Source: Paenibacillus phoenicis (GTDB lineage: Bacteria > Bacillota > Bacilli > Paenibacillales > Paenibacillaceae). From it: DNA of 64,000 nucleotides. The notes under the pieces are model-generated. The model saw nothing but the letters and a program-made list of their open reading frames with translations. It made no database searches and was not told the DNA's origin. The DNA is taken from the NCBI RefSeq assembly GCF_034718895.1, contig NZ_JAYERP010000001.1:2232001-2296000 (forward strand). The letters run 5' to 3'. The position numbers and the translations under genes were made by a program. The first letter of the stretch is position 1; each line of letters opens with the position of its first letter. Positions 1-8,093 of the stretch are shown here, piece by piece.

Positions 1-170
1 CTCCATTCCAGCTCGCGCCAATACGTTGGCGCTCCCTGAAACGGATGCACCGGTGCCTCCTGCTGCCGCGGCCGTTTCAGCTTCCCGGCAATCCGATTCA
101 TAAACTGCTCCTGCTTCTGCCGCGCTTCCGCTTCCTTTGTTTTCAGCCATTCGTTATATTCGTTATCCAT
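1..170 (-). CDS. lutC: LutC-like lactate utilization protein, N-terminus only (cut by window edge)
   Basis: Leftward gene truncated by the left window edge; the first 56 codons are visible and free of stops. The ATG lies at 168-170 on the complement and overlaps the lutB stop by 8 bases, the tight junction expected between lutB and lutC. The visible residues begin MDNEYNEWLK and pass through QFMNRIAGKLKRP, which resembles LutC N-termini. LutC is a LUD-domain protein acting with LutA and LutB in oxidation of L-lactate to pyruvate. The LUD domain itself lies outside the window, so the call rests on a short match plus gene order. Confidence 0.8.
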   Translation of the reverse strand, partial: MDNEYNEWLKTKEAEARQKQEQFMNRIAGKLKRPRQQEAPVHPFQGAPTYWRELEW

Positions 171-1665
171 CATTGGTTTGACCTTCTTTCCCCCGCTTTT
201 GCAGTGCCGCTTTCATCCGTTCCTGTGCTGCCTGGGCGGTCACGGTGTGGGCAACGGAAGCCCGCAGCTCATGCTGAAGCGTATCCCAGCGCTCGCGGAA
301 CGGCTGGTTCGCCAGGCTTGGCGCAACACGATATCGGTTCCACCCCTTAAGCGGACCGATGCGCGCCGGGATTTCCCCGTTGCGTACGACAAGCCGTTGG
401 GCAACTCTCCCCGCCTTAAGTGCCCGATGATACCGTTTGGCGCTGGACGTCACCGCAGCGAAGCCCTTCATCCCCGCCGTCTCCAGCTTGTTGCCATAAC
501 CTTGCTCAACCTTGCGCCGCCGCAAGTAAACGAGCATGTCGTGCAACGGGATTTTGACCGGGCACGCTTCATAACAAGCGCCGCACAAGCTGGAGGCCGA
601 AGCGATATCGTCCCATTCCGCTACGTTTTTGTTGAGCGCCGGCGTCAGCACCGCTCCGATCGGGCCGCTGTACGTTCCGCCGTAGGCATGGCCGCCGATA
701 TGGCGATAGACCGGACAAGCATTCAGGCAAGCGCCGCAGCGGATGCAGTTGAGCAGCTCTTGAAACTCCGGATCGCCCAGCTGCTCGGACCGGCCGTTGT
801 CGAGGATGATGATATGCATCTCCTCCGGACCGTCTCCATCCGCCGCACGGCGTGGGCCGGTGATGCCGGACATGTAGACCGTCAGCTTCTGACCGGTGGC
901 CGATCGCGGCAGCAGTGTGGCCATCACCTCCAGATCGCTCCAGGAGGGGATGATGCGCTCCATGCCCATAAACGTGATTTGCGTTTTGGGCACGGTCGAC
1001 ACCATGCGGGCATTGCCTTCGTTCTCGAACAGCACGATCGATCCCGTTTCAGCGATGGCGAAGTTACATCCGGTCATGCCAATGTCCGCGGAGAGAAACT
1101 TCTCCCGCAGCTTCCGGCGCACAAACCCGGCAAGTACACTCGTCTCCGGCGGCAGCTCTACCCCAGCCTCGCGGGATAGCAGTTCGGCGATCTGGTAACG
1201 GTTTTTGTGAATCGCTGGGATGATGATATGCGAAGGTGCCTCCCCCGCAAGCTGAATGATATACTCCCCCAGGTCGGTTTCAACCGCCTCGATGCCCGCT
1301 TCCTCCAGCGTCCGGTTGATGTGCAGCTCTTCGCTGACCATCGATTTCGACTTCACGACCGAGCGGGCCGTTTTGCGGACGGCAATCTCCAAAGCGATCC
1401 GCACCGCTTCCTCCCCCGTTTCGGCAAAATGAACATGGGCTCCGTTCGTCCGGGCCTGCTCAGCAAACCGATTCAAGTAATAATCGAGATGCGCGATCGT
1501 ATGCAGGCGAATTTGCCGCCCCCGTTCCCGCCATTCCTCCCAGTTGCCATGGTCCTCCGCCGCTTTGCGTTTCCCGTCCCGTAGACGCTCCGTTGTAAAG
1601 CGCACCGCTTTGCGCAAAAATTCGTTGTTGAGCGCCAGCTCTGCACGTTCCTTAACGGTACTCAT
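163..1665 (-). CDS. lutB: Iron-sulfur lactate oxidation subunit LutB
   Basis: About 500 residues, the usual size for LutB. Residues roughly 70-290 form the LUD domain. Two ferredoxin-like cysteine clusters follow: Cys307, 310, 313 and 317 in CIRCGACLNACP, and Cys361, 364 and 368 in CGACYEACP. In the family LutABC is a cytoplasmic complex that oxidises L-lactate to pyruvate. The chosen ATG at 1663-1665 overlaps the lutA stop by four bases (ATGA), so the genes are translationally coupled; the longer frame upstream runs inside lutA and is rejected. The position directly behind a lactaldehyde-producing aldolase/dehydrogenase gene suggests that it consumes lactate made from deoxy-sugars. Confidence 0.95.
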   Translation of the reverse strand: MSTVKERAELALNNEFLRKAVRFTTERLRDGKRKAAEDHGNWEEWRERGRQIRLHTIAHLDYYLNRFAEQARTNGAHVHFAETGEEAVRIALEIAVRKTARSVVKSKSMVSEELHINRTLEEAGIEAVETDLGEYIIQLAGEAPSHIIIPAIHKNRYQIAELLSREAGVELPPETSVLAGFVRRKLREKFLSADIGMTGCNFAIAETGSIVLFENEGNARMVSTVPKTQITFMGMERIIPSWSDLEVMATLLPRSATGQKLTVYMSGITGPRRAADGDGPEEMHIIILDNGRSEQLGDPEFQELLNCIRCGACLNACPVYRHIGGHAYGGTYSGPIGAVLTPALNKNVAEWDDIASASSLCGACYEACPVKIPLHDMLVYLRRRKVEQGYGNKLETAGMKGFAAVTSSAKRYHRALKAGRVAQRLVVRNGEIPARIGPLKGWNRYRVAPSLANQPFRERWDTLQHELRASVAHTVTAQAAQERMKAALQKRGKEGQTNDG

Positions 1666-2441
1666 GCCCCGCTCACCCCCTCGTACAGCAGCTCGGCCAG
1701 GTGCATGACCCGTACCGGCTGGCGGCGGTAACGCAAATGACCGGCGATGTTCATCAGGCAGGCCATATCCAGACCGGTCAGCACCTCGGCGGACGTTTCC
1801 AGCACGTGATCCGCCTTTTCCGCTACCATCGCTCCGGAAATATCCGCCATCTTCACCGCAAACGTTCCGCCGAACCCGCAGCAATCCTCCGCAAACGGGA
1901 GCGGGACGAGCTCCAGGCCCTTGACGTTTTGCAGCAGCGCCATCGGCTCCTCTTTGATGCCAAGCAGCCGGCTGCCGTGACAGGACGGATGATACGTGAC
2001 CTTATGCGGAAACGCCGCCCCAAGATCGGTAACGCCCAGCACCTGGACGAGGAACTGGGTAAATTCATACGACTTCGCTTTCAGTTCCTCAGCCATCGCC
2101 AGCCGCACCGGGTCGTGCTCGAACAACTTCGGGTAATGATGGATCATCCCGATACACGAGCCGGAAGGTCCAATCACAAAATCGCTGTCCGCAAAAGCCT
2201 CCAGCAGCGTAGCCGCCGACCGCCGCGCTTCATCCCAATACCCGCTGTTAAACGCCGGCTGGCCGCAGCAAGTCTGACCTTGTGGGAATTCCAACCGGAC
2301 CCCCACCCGGGCCAACAAACGGGCCATTGCTTCCGCAATACGCGGGTACACCGCATCGCCGATGCAGGTGGCGAACATCGATACTTTGATGTCCGTCTTA
2401 GCCGCTGCCGTTATCGTGTCCGCTTGATTCCTCCGCTCCAT
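1662..2441 (-). CDS. lutA: Cysteine-rich lactate oxidation subunit LutA
   Basis: Contains the two CCG signatures of the cysteine-rich (CCG) domain family, CCGQPAF and CCGFGGTF, about 130 residues apart, as in Bacillus subtilis LutA. The product is the small subunit of the LutABC complex for L-lactate oxidation. Two starts are possible. The ATG ending at 2441 sits seven bases after GGAGG and is preferred; an ATG at 2456 has a weaker GGAG. It starts about 50 bases after the end of the fused aldolase/dehydrogenase gene with no terminator between, so the four genes probably form one transcript. Confidence 0.94.
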   Translation of the reverse strand: MERRNQADTITAAAKTDIKVSMFATCIGDAVYPRIAEAMARLLARVGVRLEFPQGQTCCGQPAFNSGYWDEARRSAATLLEAFADSDFVIGPSGSCIGMIHHYPKLFEHDPVRLAMAEELKAKSYEFTQFLVQVLGVTDLGAAFPHKVTYHPSCHGSRLLGIKEEPMALLQNVKGLELVPLPFAEDCCGFGGTFAVKMADISGAMVAEKADHVLETSAEVLTGLDMACLMNIAGHLRYRRQPVRVMHLAELLYEGVSGA

Positions 2442-2506
2442 CCTCGCACCTCCCATGGTTTGATCTCCAACTCAGAAGCGAATCTTCACTCGCAAAGATT
2501 TCTGCC

Positions 2507-4588
2507 TTACCTTACAAAAGCTGCCGGAACGCCGCCGTCAATCGTCAGCATGCAGCCGGTTGTTTTCGCCGCCTTGGACGATGCAAAAAAGGCAACCCCT
2601 TCTGCGATATCCCGCGGATAAATATTGACCAGCAGCGTCGTGCGCTTGCGGTAATACTCCTCCAGTTGATCCGGCTCAATTCCATAAGCGGCAGCCCGTT
2701 CGTTCCGCCAATTGGAATTCCAAATCGCGGAGCCTTGCAAAATCGCATCCGGCAAAATCGTATTCACCCGAATGCCCAACTCCCCGCCTTCTGCCGCAAT
2801 ACAACGGGCTAAATGAGCCTCCAGTGCCTTGGCGGAGCTGTAGGCTGTGACGTTTTTGCCGGCATAAACAGAGTTTTTGGAGCCGATAAACACCATGCTT
2901 CCGCCAAGCCCCTGCTCCTTCATCAGCTTGAACGCTTCCCGCGCGACAAGAAAATACCCTGTTCCAAGCACCGACATATTCAAATTCCATTCCAGCAACG
3001 ACGTTTCGGTGAACGGACTGGACGTGGCCAAACCGGCATTGTTGACGATAATATCGACGCCGCCATAGGTCAAAGCCGTTTCGGCATAAGCAGCCGCGAC
3101 CTGCTCCTCCTGCGTCACGTCCATTTTCACCGCCAGCGCCCGGTTCTCCCCGTATTTGGCGTTGATTTCGGCCGCAACCTTCTGCGCCCCTTCCAGATTG
3201 AGATCCGCCAGCACGACATGAGCCCCTTCTTCCGCCAGTCGCCGTGCCGTTTCACTTCCGATGCCGCCAGCGCCTCCAGTGATAAACGCAACCTTGCGCG
3301 AAAATTCGGCTTCCAACGGAGCCAGCGACAATTTGTACAGCTCGAGCGGCCAATATTCAACGTTGTAGGATTCGTTTTCGCTGAGGGATACGAACCGGCC
3401 AATCGCCGTCGCGCCTTTCATCACCGCGATCGCCCGATGATACAACGCCCCGCTGAGCTTGGAGTTCACCCAACTTTTTCCAGTGTTTAACATACCGATG
3501 CCAGGAATCAAAATCACACGCGGCGCTGCATCGAACATCACGTCATTCGCCTGCTTGTTGCGTTCAAAATAAGCCTGGTACTGCGCTTTGTACTCCGCGG
3601 TGCCTGCCTTCAGCTTCTCCTTCAAACCGGCGACATCGGCGGCATCCGGCTTCCAGTCGATGAACAAAGGCACCACCTTGGTATGCACCAAGTGATCGGG
3701 ACAAGCGGCGCCAACCTGCGATAGCTCGCCTGCATCCCGACTGCAAACGAATTCGAGCACATCCGCCTCATCATCAAACGTCACGATGACCGGCTTCTCC
3801 CCACTGGCCAGCCCCCGAACCAGCGGCATGATCTCGGCAACAATCGCCCGGCGTTGTTCAGCTTCCAACGGCTTGGCAGATTGCCCGCCAAATACGCGGC
3901 CTTCCTCGGCTTGAGCAGCGCTTTTTGCTTCAATATACGCTTCCGCTTCATTGATAATGGCTATCGTTTTGGCGTAGCACTCCTCCTGCGTTTCACCCCA
4001 GGTCACCAATCCATGCTTCTCCATCAGTACCAGCTCCGCATGGGGGTTGGCCAACACACCTTCGGCGATCATTTTGGACAACGTGAACCCTGGACGGATG
4101 TAGGGAACCCAGACGAAACGGTTGCCATAGATTTCCCGGGCAATGTCTTGGCCGTTGTCGGAGCAGCACAAGCTGATAATCGCATCCGGATGCGTATGGT
4201 CCACATGCTTAAACGGCAAAAATGCATGCAGCAGCGTTTCAATCGATGCCCGAGGGTGCTTGGCGTCGATCATGCAATTCGCCAGATAAGCCACCATCTC
4301 TTCATCTGTCATTTCCTCCCGCTCAAACAGCGGACGGATATCGTCCATGCGCAATCCGGTGAAATTGCCCGCTTTCATCGTCGCCAGATCCGAGCCGCTG
4401 CCCTTCACCCACATGACCTCGACGTCCCTGCCGCGGAAGTCCTTTTCGATTGTTTTGCTTGACGTGTTGCCGCCGCCCCAGTTGCATACCCGGCGATCTG
4501 CACCAAGCAGATTCGAACGGTAGACGAGCTGCTCCAAACCCGAGGATAAAACCGATGCTTTAGATGAGTCCCATAAGTGCTGTACCAT
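2507..4588 (-). CDS. Bifunctional rhamnulose-1-phosphate aldolase / lactaldehyde dehydrogenase (RhaEW/YuxG type)
   Basis: About 693 residues, close to Bacillus YuxG. The N-terminal ~400 residues are a class II aldolase domain with a His-rich zinc region (HVDHTHPDAI). The C-terminal ~270 residues are a short-chain dehydrogenase with a glycine-rich nucleotide site (ITGGAGGIGSE) and the catalytic YSSAK. Family knowledge: the aldolase splits L-rhamnulose-1-phosphate into DHAP and L-lactaldehyde, and the dehydrogenase oxidises lactaldehyde to lactate. The downstream lutABC genes would then take lactate to pyruvate. The start at 4588 matches the family N-terminus (MVQHLWDSSKAS); a longer frame to 4690 runs into the A-rich leader and is rejected. 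It could also act on fuculose-1-phosphate, given the adjacent fuc genes. Confidence 0.9.
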   Translation of the reverse strand: MVQHLWDSSKASVLSSGLEQLVYRSNLLGADRRVCNWGGGNTSSKTIEKDFRGRDVEVMWVKGSGSDLATMKAGNFTGLRMDDIRPLFEREEMTDEEMVAYLANCMIDAKHPRASIETLLHAFLPFKHVDHTHPDAIISLCCSDNGQDIAREIYGNRFVWVPYIRPGFTLSKMIAEGVLANPHAELVLMEKHGLVTWGETQEECYAKTIAIINEAEAYIEAKSAAQAEEGRVFGGQSAKPLEAEQRRAIVAEIMPLVRGLASGEKPVIVTFDDEADVLEFVCSRDAGELSQVGAACPDHLVHTKVVPLFIDWKPDAADVAGLKEKLKAGTAEYKAQYQAYFERNKQANDVMFDAAPRVILIPGIGMLNTGKSWVNSKLSGALYHRAIAVMKGATAIGRFVSLSENESYNVEYWPLELYKLSLAPLEAEFSRKVAFITGGAGGIGSETARRLAEEGAHVVLADLNLEGAQKVAAEINAKYGENRALAVKMDVTQEEQVAAAYAETALTYGGVDIIVNNAGLATSSPFTETSLLEWNLNMSVLGTGYFLVAREAFKLMKEQGLGGSMVFIGSKNSVYAGKNVTAYSSAKALEAHLARCIAAEGGELGIRVNTILPDAILQGSAIWNSNWRNERAAAYGIEPDQLEEYYRKRTTLLVNIYPRDIAEGVAFFASSKAAKTTGCMLTIDGGVPAAFVR

Positions 4589-4675
4589 AATCCCTTCGAT
4601 TACCTCCATTTTGTTTTGTTTGGTTTTTTCTTTATTTTTGTTTGTTTTAATTTTAAACGATTTGGGTTGTTTTGG

Positions 4676-4689
4676 GTATAGCGCTTTCA
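4676..4689 (-). promoter_or_regulatory. Candidate CcpA cre box upstream of the aldolase-lutABC unit
   Basis: Read leftward this is TGAAAGCGCTATAC, matching 12 of 14 positions of the Gram-positive cre consensus. It lies about 90 bases upstream of the aldolase start. The leader between it and the start is strikingly A-rich on the coding strand, with runs of AAAAC and AAAC. Catabolite repression of a sugar unit is expected; binding is inferred. Confidence 0.5.
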
Positions 4690-4739
4690 CAAAAAATTAA
4701 CTTTGTTCTCTGCCTCTGTTGTCCCCCCATAGCCCCCTC

Positions 4740-4992
4740 TTTTGCACCATTATCCCTCTCGCTCAGGAGCTCTGGATTTCAGGGTCTCGGGAGGCTCAGT
4801 TTCCGAGAAGGAATCGTTGTTGGCCGCGAGGAACGGAGAATCGGCAGTAGATGACGGGGAACGTGGTATGGGCAACGGACAACGAGCAGCGGGTAACAGG
4901 CAACGAGCAATGGGCAACCAGCAGGGGGAAACGGGGAATGGGGAACGGAGCCCCGAGTTCTTCACCTGTCTAAACGGGATAATCGTTAAAAA
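4740..4992. repeat. MITE-like element copy 1 with 17-bp inverted ends and a heptamer core
   Basis: Left end TTTTGCACCATTATCCC (4740-4756) is mirrored by the right end at 4976-4992, 14 of 17 positions matching when complemented. A second copy with the same ends is at 25392-25590. Inside, 4856-4946 is thirteen consecutive degenerate heptamers of the form GGGCAAC. This fills most of the spacer between the aldolase promoter and the ThuA-like gene terminator. A short leftward frame across it (4750-4965) is low complexity and is not considered a gene. Confidence 0.65.
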
Positions 4993-5030
4993 GACCGGCA
5001 GCGAGTACCTCCTCCCCCACCCTCTCCCAT

Positions 5031-5084
5031 CAAAAAAAAGAACTGATCCCCATAAGCAACTGAAGTGCTATAGGATCAGTTCTT
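5031..5084 (-). terminator. Rho-independent terminator after the ThuA-like gene
   Basis: A 12-bp perfect stem (AAGAACTGATCC at 5038-5049 with its complement at 5073-5084) is followed, reading leftward, by a run of eight T. It begins just after the ThuA-like stop at 5093 and closes the fuc-side leftward transcription unit, separating it from the aldolase-lut unit. Confidence 0.85.
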
Positions 5085-5092
5085 CTTTCAAC

Positions 5093-5746
5093 TTATTTTG
5101 CTTTTGCCGCCCACTTGGCCCCGCCCCGCAGCAGCTTTGCCACTTCTGGATGCTGGAACGAAGGCAGATGATGCCCCGGCATCAGGAACACCACTTTGCC
5201 AAGTCCATAAGAATGCGCCCAAGCCGCCGGCCATTCCTGGCCCTCATGGCGGTATGTGAGCAGCACCTTTTTGGCACAAAACGGATCAAATTCGAAGCGG
5301 TAAGGCTCCTCTGCCAGCGTAAACGGCTCGATTCCCTCCACAACCGGATGGCTTGCATTCCCAAAGTCAGCTGCCACCCCAAACTCCAGCTCTGTGTAAG
5401 GCGGATGCTCCGTAAATTTAGCGCCGATCAGTTGAGCCAGCTCCGGGCGCACCTGCAGCGAAATTCCGTTGTGCACGACAAGCAGACCGCCGCCGTTCGC
5501 TACGTAAGTGAGCAGTCCCGCCGCCTGCTCTGCGCTAACCGCCTCCTCCCAGCGGTCGGTGTACGAGATACAGAGGTCGTAGTTCTCCAGCGCGTCTCCA
5601 GCCAACTGGTCGTAGTCCAGGCTGACCGTCAGCTCGAAATCCTCCTTCAGGATCTGCTGTAACCGTTCCTGCACGGCATTTAGCGGATGATACGGCGCAT
5701 CCGCGTTATTCCCGATCACCAAGGCTTGTTTCCGCACATGGCTCAT
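5093..5746 (-). CDS. ThuA-like / type 1 glutamine amidotransferase-like protein
   Basis: About 217 residues with the ThuA-type layout: an N-terminal LVIGNNADAPYH strand, a central NGGGLLVVHNG turn and a C-terminal YGLGKVVFLMPGHH segment. ThuA-like proteins sit in many sugar catabolic operons; trehalose utilisation is the best known context, but the reaction is not established. The start at 5746 follows GGAGGGGGAGAC at good spacing, and the 25 upstream in-frame residues run into the preceding gene. It is the last gene of the leftward set with the aldo/keto reductase and dehydrogenase, followed by a terminator. Its role in deoxy-sugar use is inferred from position only. Confidence 0.75.
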   Translation of the reverse strand: MSHVRKQALVIGNNADAPYHPLNAVQERLQQILKEDFELTVSLDYDQLAGDALENYDLCISYTDRWEEAVSAEQAAGLLTYVANGGGLLVVHNGISLQVRPELAQLIGAKFTEHPPYTELEFGVAADFGNASHPVVEGIEPFTLAEEPYRFEFDPFCAKKVLLTYRHEGQEWPAAWAHSYGLGKVVFLMPGHHLPSFQHPEVAKLLRGGAKWAAKAK

Positions 5747-5768
5747 CTCTTGTCTCCCCCTCCTTTTT

Positions 5769-6746
5769 TTACCAAGCGTAAGCTTGAGGTGCTGCACCGC
5801 CTGGGCCTGGGAAAATTTCATCCAATCGCTTCATCACCGCTTCATCCAGCTTGATATCTACCACCCGGAGCGTATCTTGGAACTGTTCGAATGTACGCGG
5901 TCCGATGATCGGTGCAGTCATGGCCGGATGCGCCAGCGTCCAAGCCAACGCCACGTTCGCTTCGCTTTCGCCCAGTTCCCGGCAAAGCGCCGAAAACGCC
6001 TCAAGCTGCGAACGGAACTTCTCATAGCGGTTGTCGTTGGCCGTGCGCGAACCCTCCAGCTTCTTCGCTGCGTTGCCGCCCAGCAAGCCGCCTTCAAGCG
6101 GGCTCCAGGCCACGACGCCAATCCCGAGATGCTCCGCCGCCGGCAGCACCTCCAGCTCCGGTAATCGGCAGAGCAAATTATATTTATGCTGCTCCGAGAC
6201 CAGGCCAAGCATATGGCGATTCTTCGCCTCATATTGCGCCTTCACCAAGTCCCAACCGGCAAAGTTGCTGGACCCGACATAACCGATTTTTCCTTGGACA
6301 ATCGCAATTTGGAACGCTTCCCACAGTTCATCCCAGGATACGTTACGGTCAATGTGATGCATTTGGTACAGCTCGATATGGTCGGTTTGCAGCCGGCGCA
6401 GCGAGCCTTCCAGATGTCGGCGGATTTTGTAGGAAGACAACCCTGCCGGACTATTTGGACCATCCAAAGGATCGCTCATATCGCCATGGACTTTTGTCGC
6501 CAGCACGACTTTTTCCCGGCGTCCTCCCCCTTGGGCGAACCAGCGGCCAATGATTTCTTCAGTCTTTCCGGCGTTCTTGCCCCATCCGTAAATGTTGGCC
6601 GTATCGAAGAAGTTCACTCCCGCGTCCAGCGCCGCATCCATGATTCGGAACGCTTCCTTCTCATCGGTGTTCACTCCGAAGTTCATCGTGCCTAGGCACA
6701 GCTTGCTCACTTTTAATCCGGAACGACCCAAATACGTATATTCCAT
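5769..6746 (-). CDS. Aldo/keto reductase
   Basis: About 325 residues with the full catalytic set of the AKR family: Asp in DTANIYG, the nearby Tyr, Lys in LATKVHG and His in YQMHHID. The C-terminal half holds the NADPH-site region around PIIGPRTFEQFQD. The start at 6746 (MEYTYLGRSGL) has GGAGGAATCAGCA upstream and is preferred to a frame start at 6761. In this operon a plausible substrate is lactaldehyde or a related deoxy-sugar aldehyde, giving 1,2-propanediol as an overflow product. That assignment is inference; the family acts on many aldehydes and ketones. Confidence 0.88.
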   Translation of the reverse strand: MEYTYLGRSGLKVSKLCLGTMNFGVNTDEKEAFRIMDAALDAGVNFFDTANIYGWGKNAGKTEEIIGRWFAQGGGRREKVVLATKVHGDMSDPLDGPNSPAGLSSYKIRRHLEGSLRRLQTDHIELYQMHHIDRNVSWDELWEAFQIAIVQGKIGYVGSSNFAGWDLVKAQYEAKNRHMLGLVSEQHKYNLLCRLPELEVLPAAEHLGIGVVAWSPLEGGLLGGNAAKKLEGSRTANDNRYEKFRSQLEAFSALCRELGESEANVALAWTLAHPAMTAPIIGPRTFEQFQDTLRVVDIKLDEAVMKRLDEIFPGPGGAAPQAYAW

Positions 6747-6802
6747 TGCTGATTCCTCCATTTTTATAGAATAAGTTCACGAACGAAAAAAAGGCTCTAA
6801 AC

Positions 6803-7537
6803 CTACCACGGCAAAACGTGTCCATCCACATCGAGGAATACGGGCTTCTCAAGAGGTTTGTCCTCCCGTTCCATCGCCTCGCGGATGATGCCCCACAGTT
6901 TGCCAGCGGATTGCTCCGGTGTGAGGGGAGCCGCGGCATCCTTCTCGCCGCGCATAAAGGTCTGCACCCAACCGGGATGCAGCACCAGCACTTGTCCTCC
7001 TTGCGCCTTTATGCCGTTGTGTACGACGTTCGAGTGCATATTCACCGCCGCCTTCGACATCGTATAAGCGAACCATCTGTCTCTGTAGCACTGGCCAACG
7101 CTGCCTGCTTCCGAGGAGATATTGGCGATCGTGCGACCGTTGCTGTTCAGGATCAGCCCGATTAATGCATTTGTCATACGCAGGCTTCCGAGCGCGTTCA
7201 CGTTATATACCTGCAGCATTTCTTCAAAGTTCAGTTCGCCAAGCACCGTCGTTTCAATATCGCCCAAGATCGCCGCATTATTGATCAGCAGGTCGAGCGA
7301 TTCCGTATGCTCCTTCACTTTGGCTGCTGCTGCCTGTACGCTGGCATCGCTGCCCACGTCCAGATCCACGAGGGTCAACTGTTCTCCGTACGCTGAAGCC
7401 AGCTCCGGCAACGCCTGTTCCTTGTGGTTAAATCTCCCGGCAAAGACTTGGTGCCCTTCCTCCAGCAGTTTGCGCACCAATTCCAGTCCGATGCCGTAAT
7501 CAGCGCCGGTCACCAATGCCGTATACCTCATTGCCAT
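6803..7537 (-). CDS. Short-chain dehydrogenase/reductase
   Basis: About 244 residues. The N-terminal nucleotide site is LVTGADYGIGLE, the structural motif is NNAAIL, a Ser precedes the catalytic YTMSK, and the C-terminal HPGWVQT loop is typical of SDRs. The start at 7537 (MAMRYTALVTG) follows AGGAGAGGAG; a start two codons later is also possible. It lies between fucU and the aldo/keto reductase. A candidate cre box (7596-7609) and a terminator-like hairpin separate it from fucU, so it may head its own catabolite-controlled subunit. The substrate is unknown; fucose or lactaldehyde oxidation are both reasonable. Confidence 0.85.
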   Translation of the reverse strand: MAMRYTALVTGADYGIGLELVRKLLEEGHQVFAGRFNHKEQALPELASAYGEQLTLVDLDVGSDASVQAAAAKVKEHTESLDLLINNAAILGDIETTVLGELNFEEMLQVYNVNALGSLRMTNALIGLILNSNGRTIANISSEAGSVGQCYRDRWFAYTMSKAAVNMHSNVVHNGIKAQGGQVLVLHPGWVQTFMRGEKDAAAPLTPEQSAGKLWGIIREAMEREDKPLEKPVFLDVDGHVLPW

Positions 7538-7595
7538 CCACTCCTCTCCTTCGAAGCCCGCCCGTTCTTCCTGAGAAGGCCGCAATCTCTTTTAT

Positions 7596-7609
7596 TGTAA
7601 ACGCTTTTA
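7596..7609 (-). promoter_or_regulatory. Candidate CcpA cre box between fucU and the dehydrogenase gene
   Basis: Read leftward, TAAAAGCGTTTACA matches 13 of 14 cre consensus positions. It lies about 60 bases upstream of the dehydrogenase start, a position suited to catabolite repression of a dehydrogenase-reductase-ThuA subunit. Confidence 0.55.
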
Positions 7610-7610
7610 T

Positions 7611-7650
7611 CCAACGATAAAAGAGGGCATGCCTTTCGGCAGCCCCCTGC
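7611..7650 (-). terminator. Terminator-like hairpin after fucU
   Basis: Read leftward, GGGGGCTGCC-GAAA-GGCATGCCC is a GC-rich hairpin with a tetraloop, followed by TCTTTTAT. It lies directly after the fucU stop at 7662. One internal mismatch and a short T-tract suggest partial rather than complete termination. Confidence 0.5.
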
Positions 7651-7661
7651 GAGTATGAGCT

Positions 7662-8093
7662 TTACAATGTGACAACGCCTTTTTTCAGAATTAGGTTAGC
7701 GTATAACGCCTTCTCCCCGGTAGAGACGATCGCATACGCCTGTTTGGCCCGTTCGTAAAAAGCGAACCGCTCGACCTCTTCAAACGGCTGAGCCGCTGGA
7801 TGGTGACGGCTTACGATCCTTCGGTACTCCTCCCAGATTGGTGTTTCCACCGGATCACCGGGCATCACCGCCATCAATGCGACCGGATGGTCCACGTAAC
7901 TGTCGAGCGGGAACAACGGCAGGATCGCTTCCAGCAAATCGGGGATTCCGTGGCCGTCGCAACGGATCAATCGCTGGGCATGGCTTGCGGCTGGAAAATT
8001 GCCGTCAGCAAGCACAATCTCGTCCGAATGCCCCATCTCCATTAATATTTTTAGCAGTTCCGGCGAAAGCAGGCTGGATATGCCCTTTAACAT
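7662..8093 (-). CDS. fucU: L-fucose mutarotase FucU (RbsD/FucU family)
   Basis: 143 residues, the family length. The N-terminus MLKGISSLLSPELLKILMEM and the GHSDEIVLADGNFPA motif with its active-site His are diagnostic of RbsD/FucU proteins. These interconvert sugar anomers so that the isomerase receives its preferred form. The start overlaps the kinase stop by seven bases, showing translational coupling. Together with FucI, FucA and the kinase it completes an L-fucose route. Confidence 0.92.
   Translation of the reverse strand: MLKGISSLLSPELLKILMEMGHSDEIVLADGNFPAASHAQRLIRCDGHGIPDLLEAILPLFPLDSYVDHPVALMAVMPGDPVETPIWEEYRRIVSRHHPAAQPFEEVERFAFYERAKQAYAIVSTGEKALYANLILKKGVVTL

Noticed and set aside
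178..1179. Long rightward open frame opposite lutB
   Set aside because: Arg/His/Pro-rich shadow of the lutB coding strand with no ribosome site; LutB with its iron-sulfur motifs is clearly the real gene.
4750..4965. Short leftward frame of 71 codons in the spacer before the ThuA-like gene terminator
   Set aside because: Made of translated heptamer repeats inside the MITE-like element; no ribosome site.
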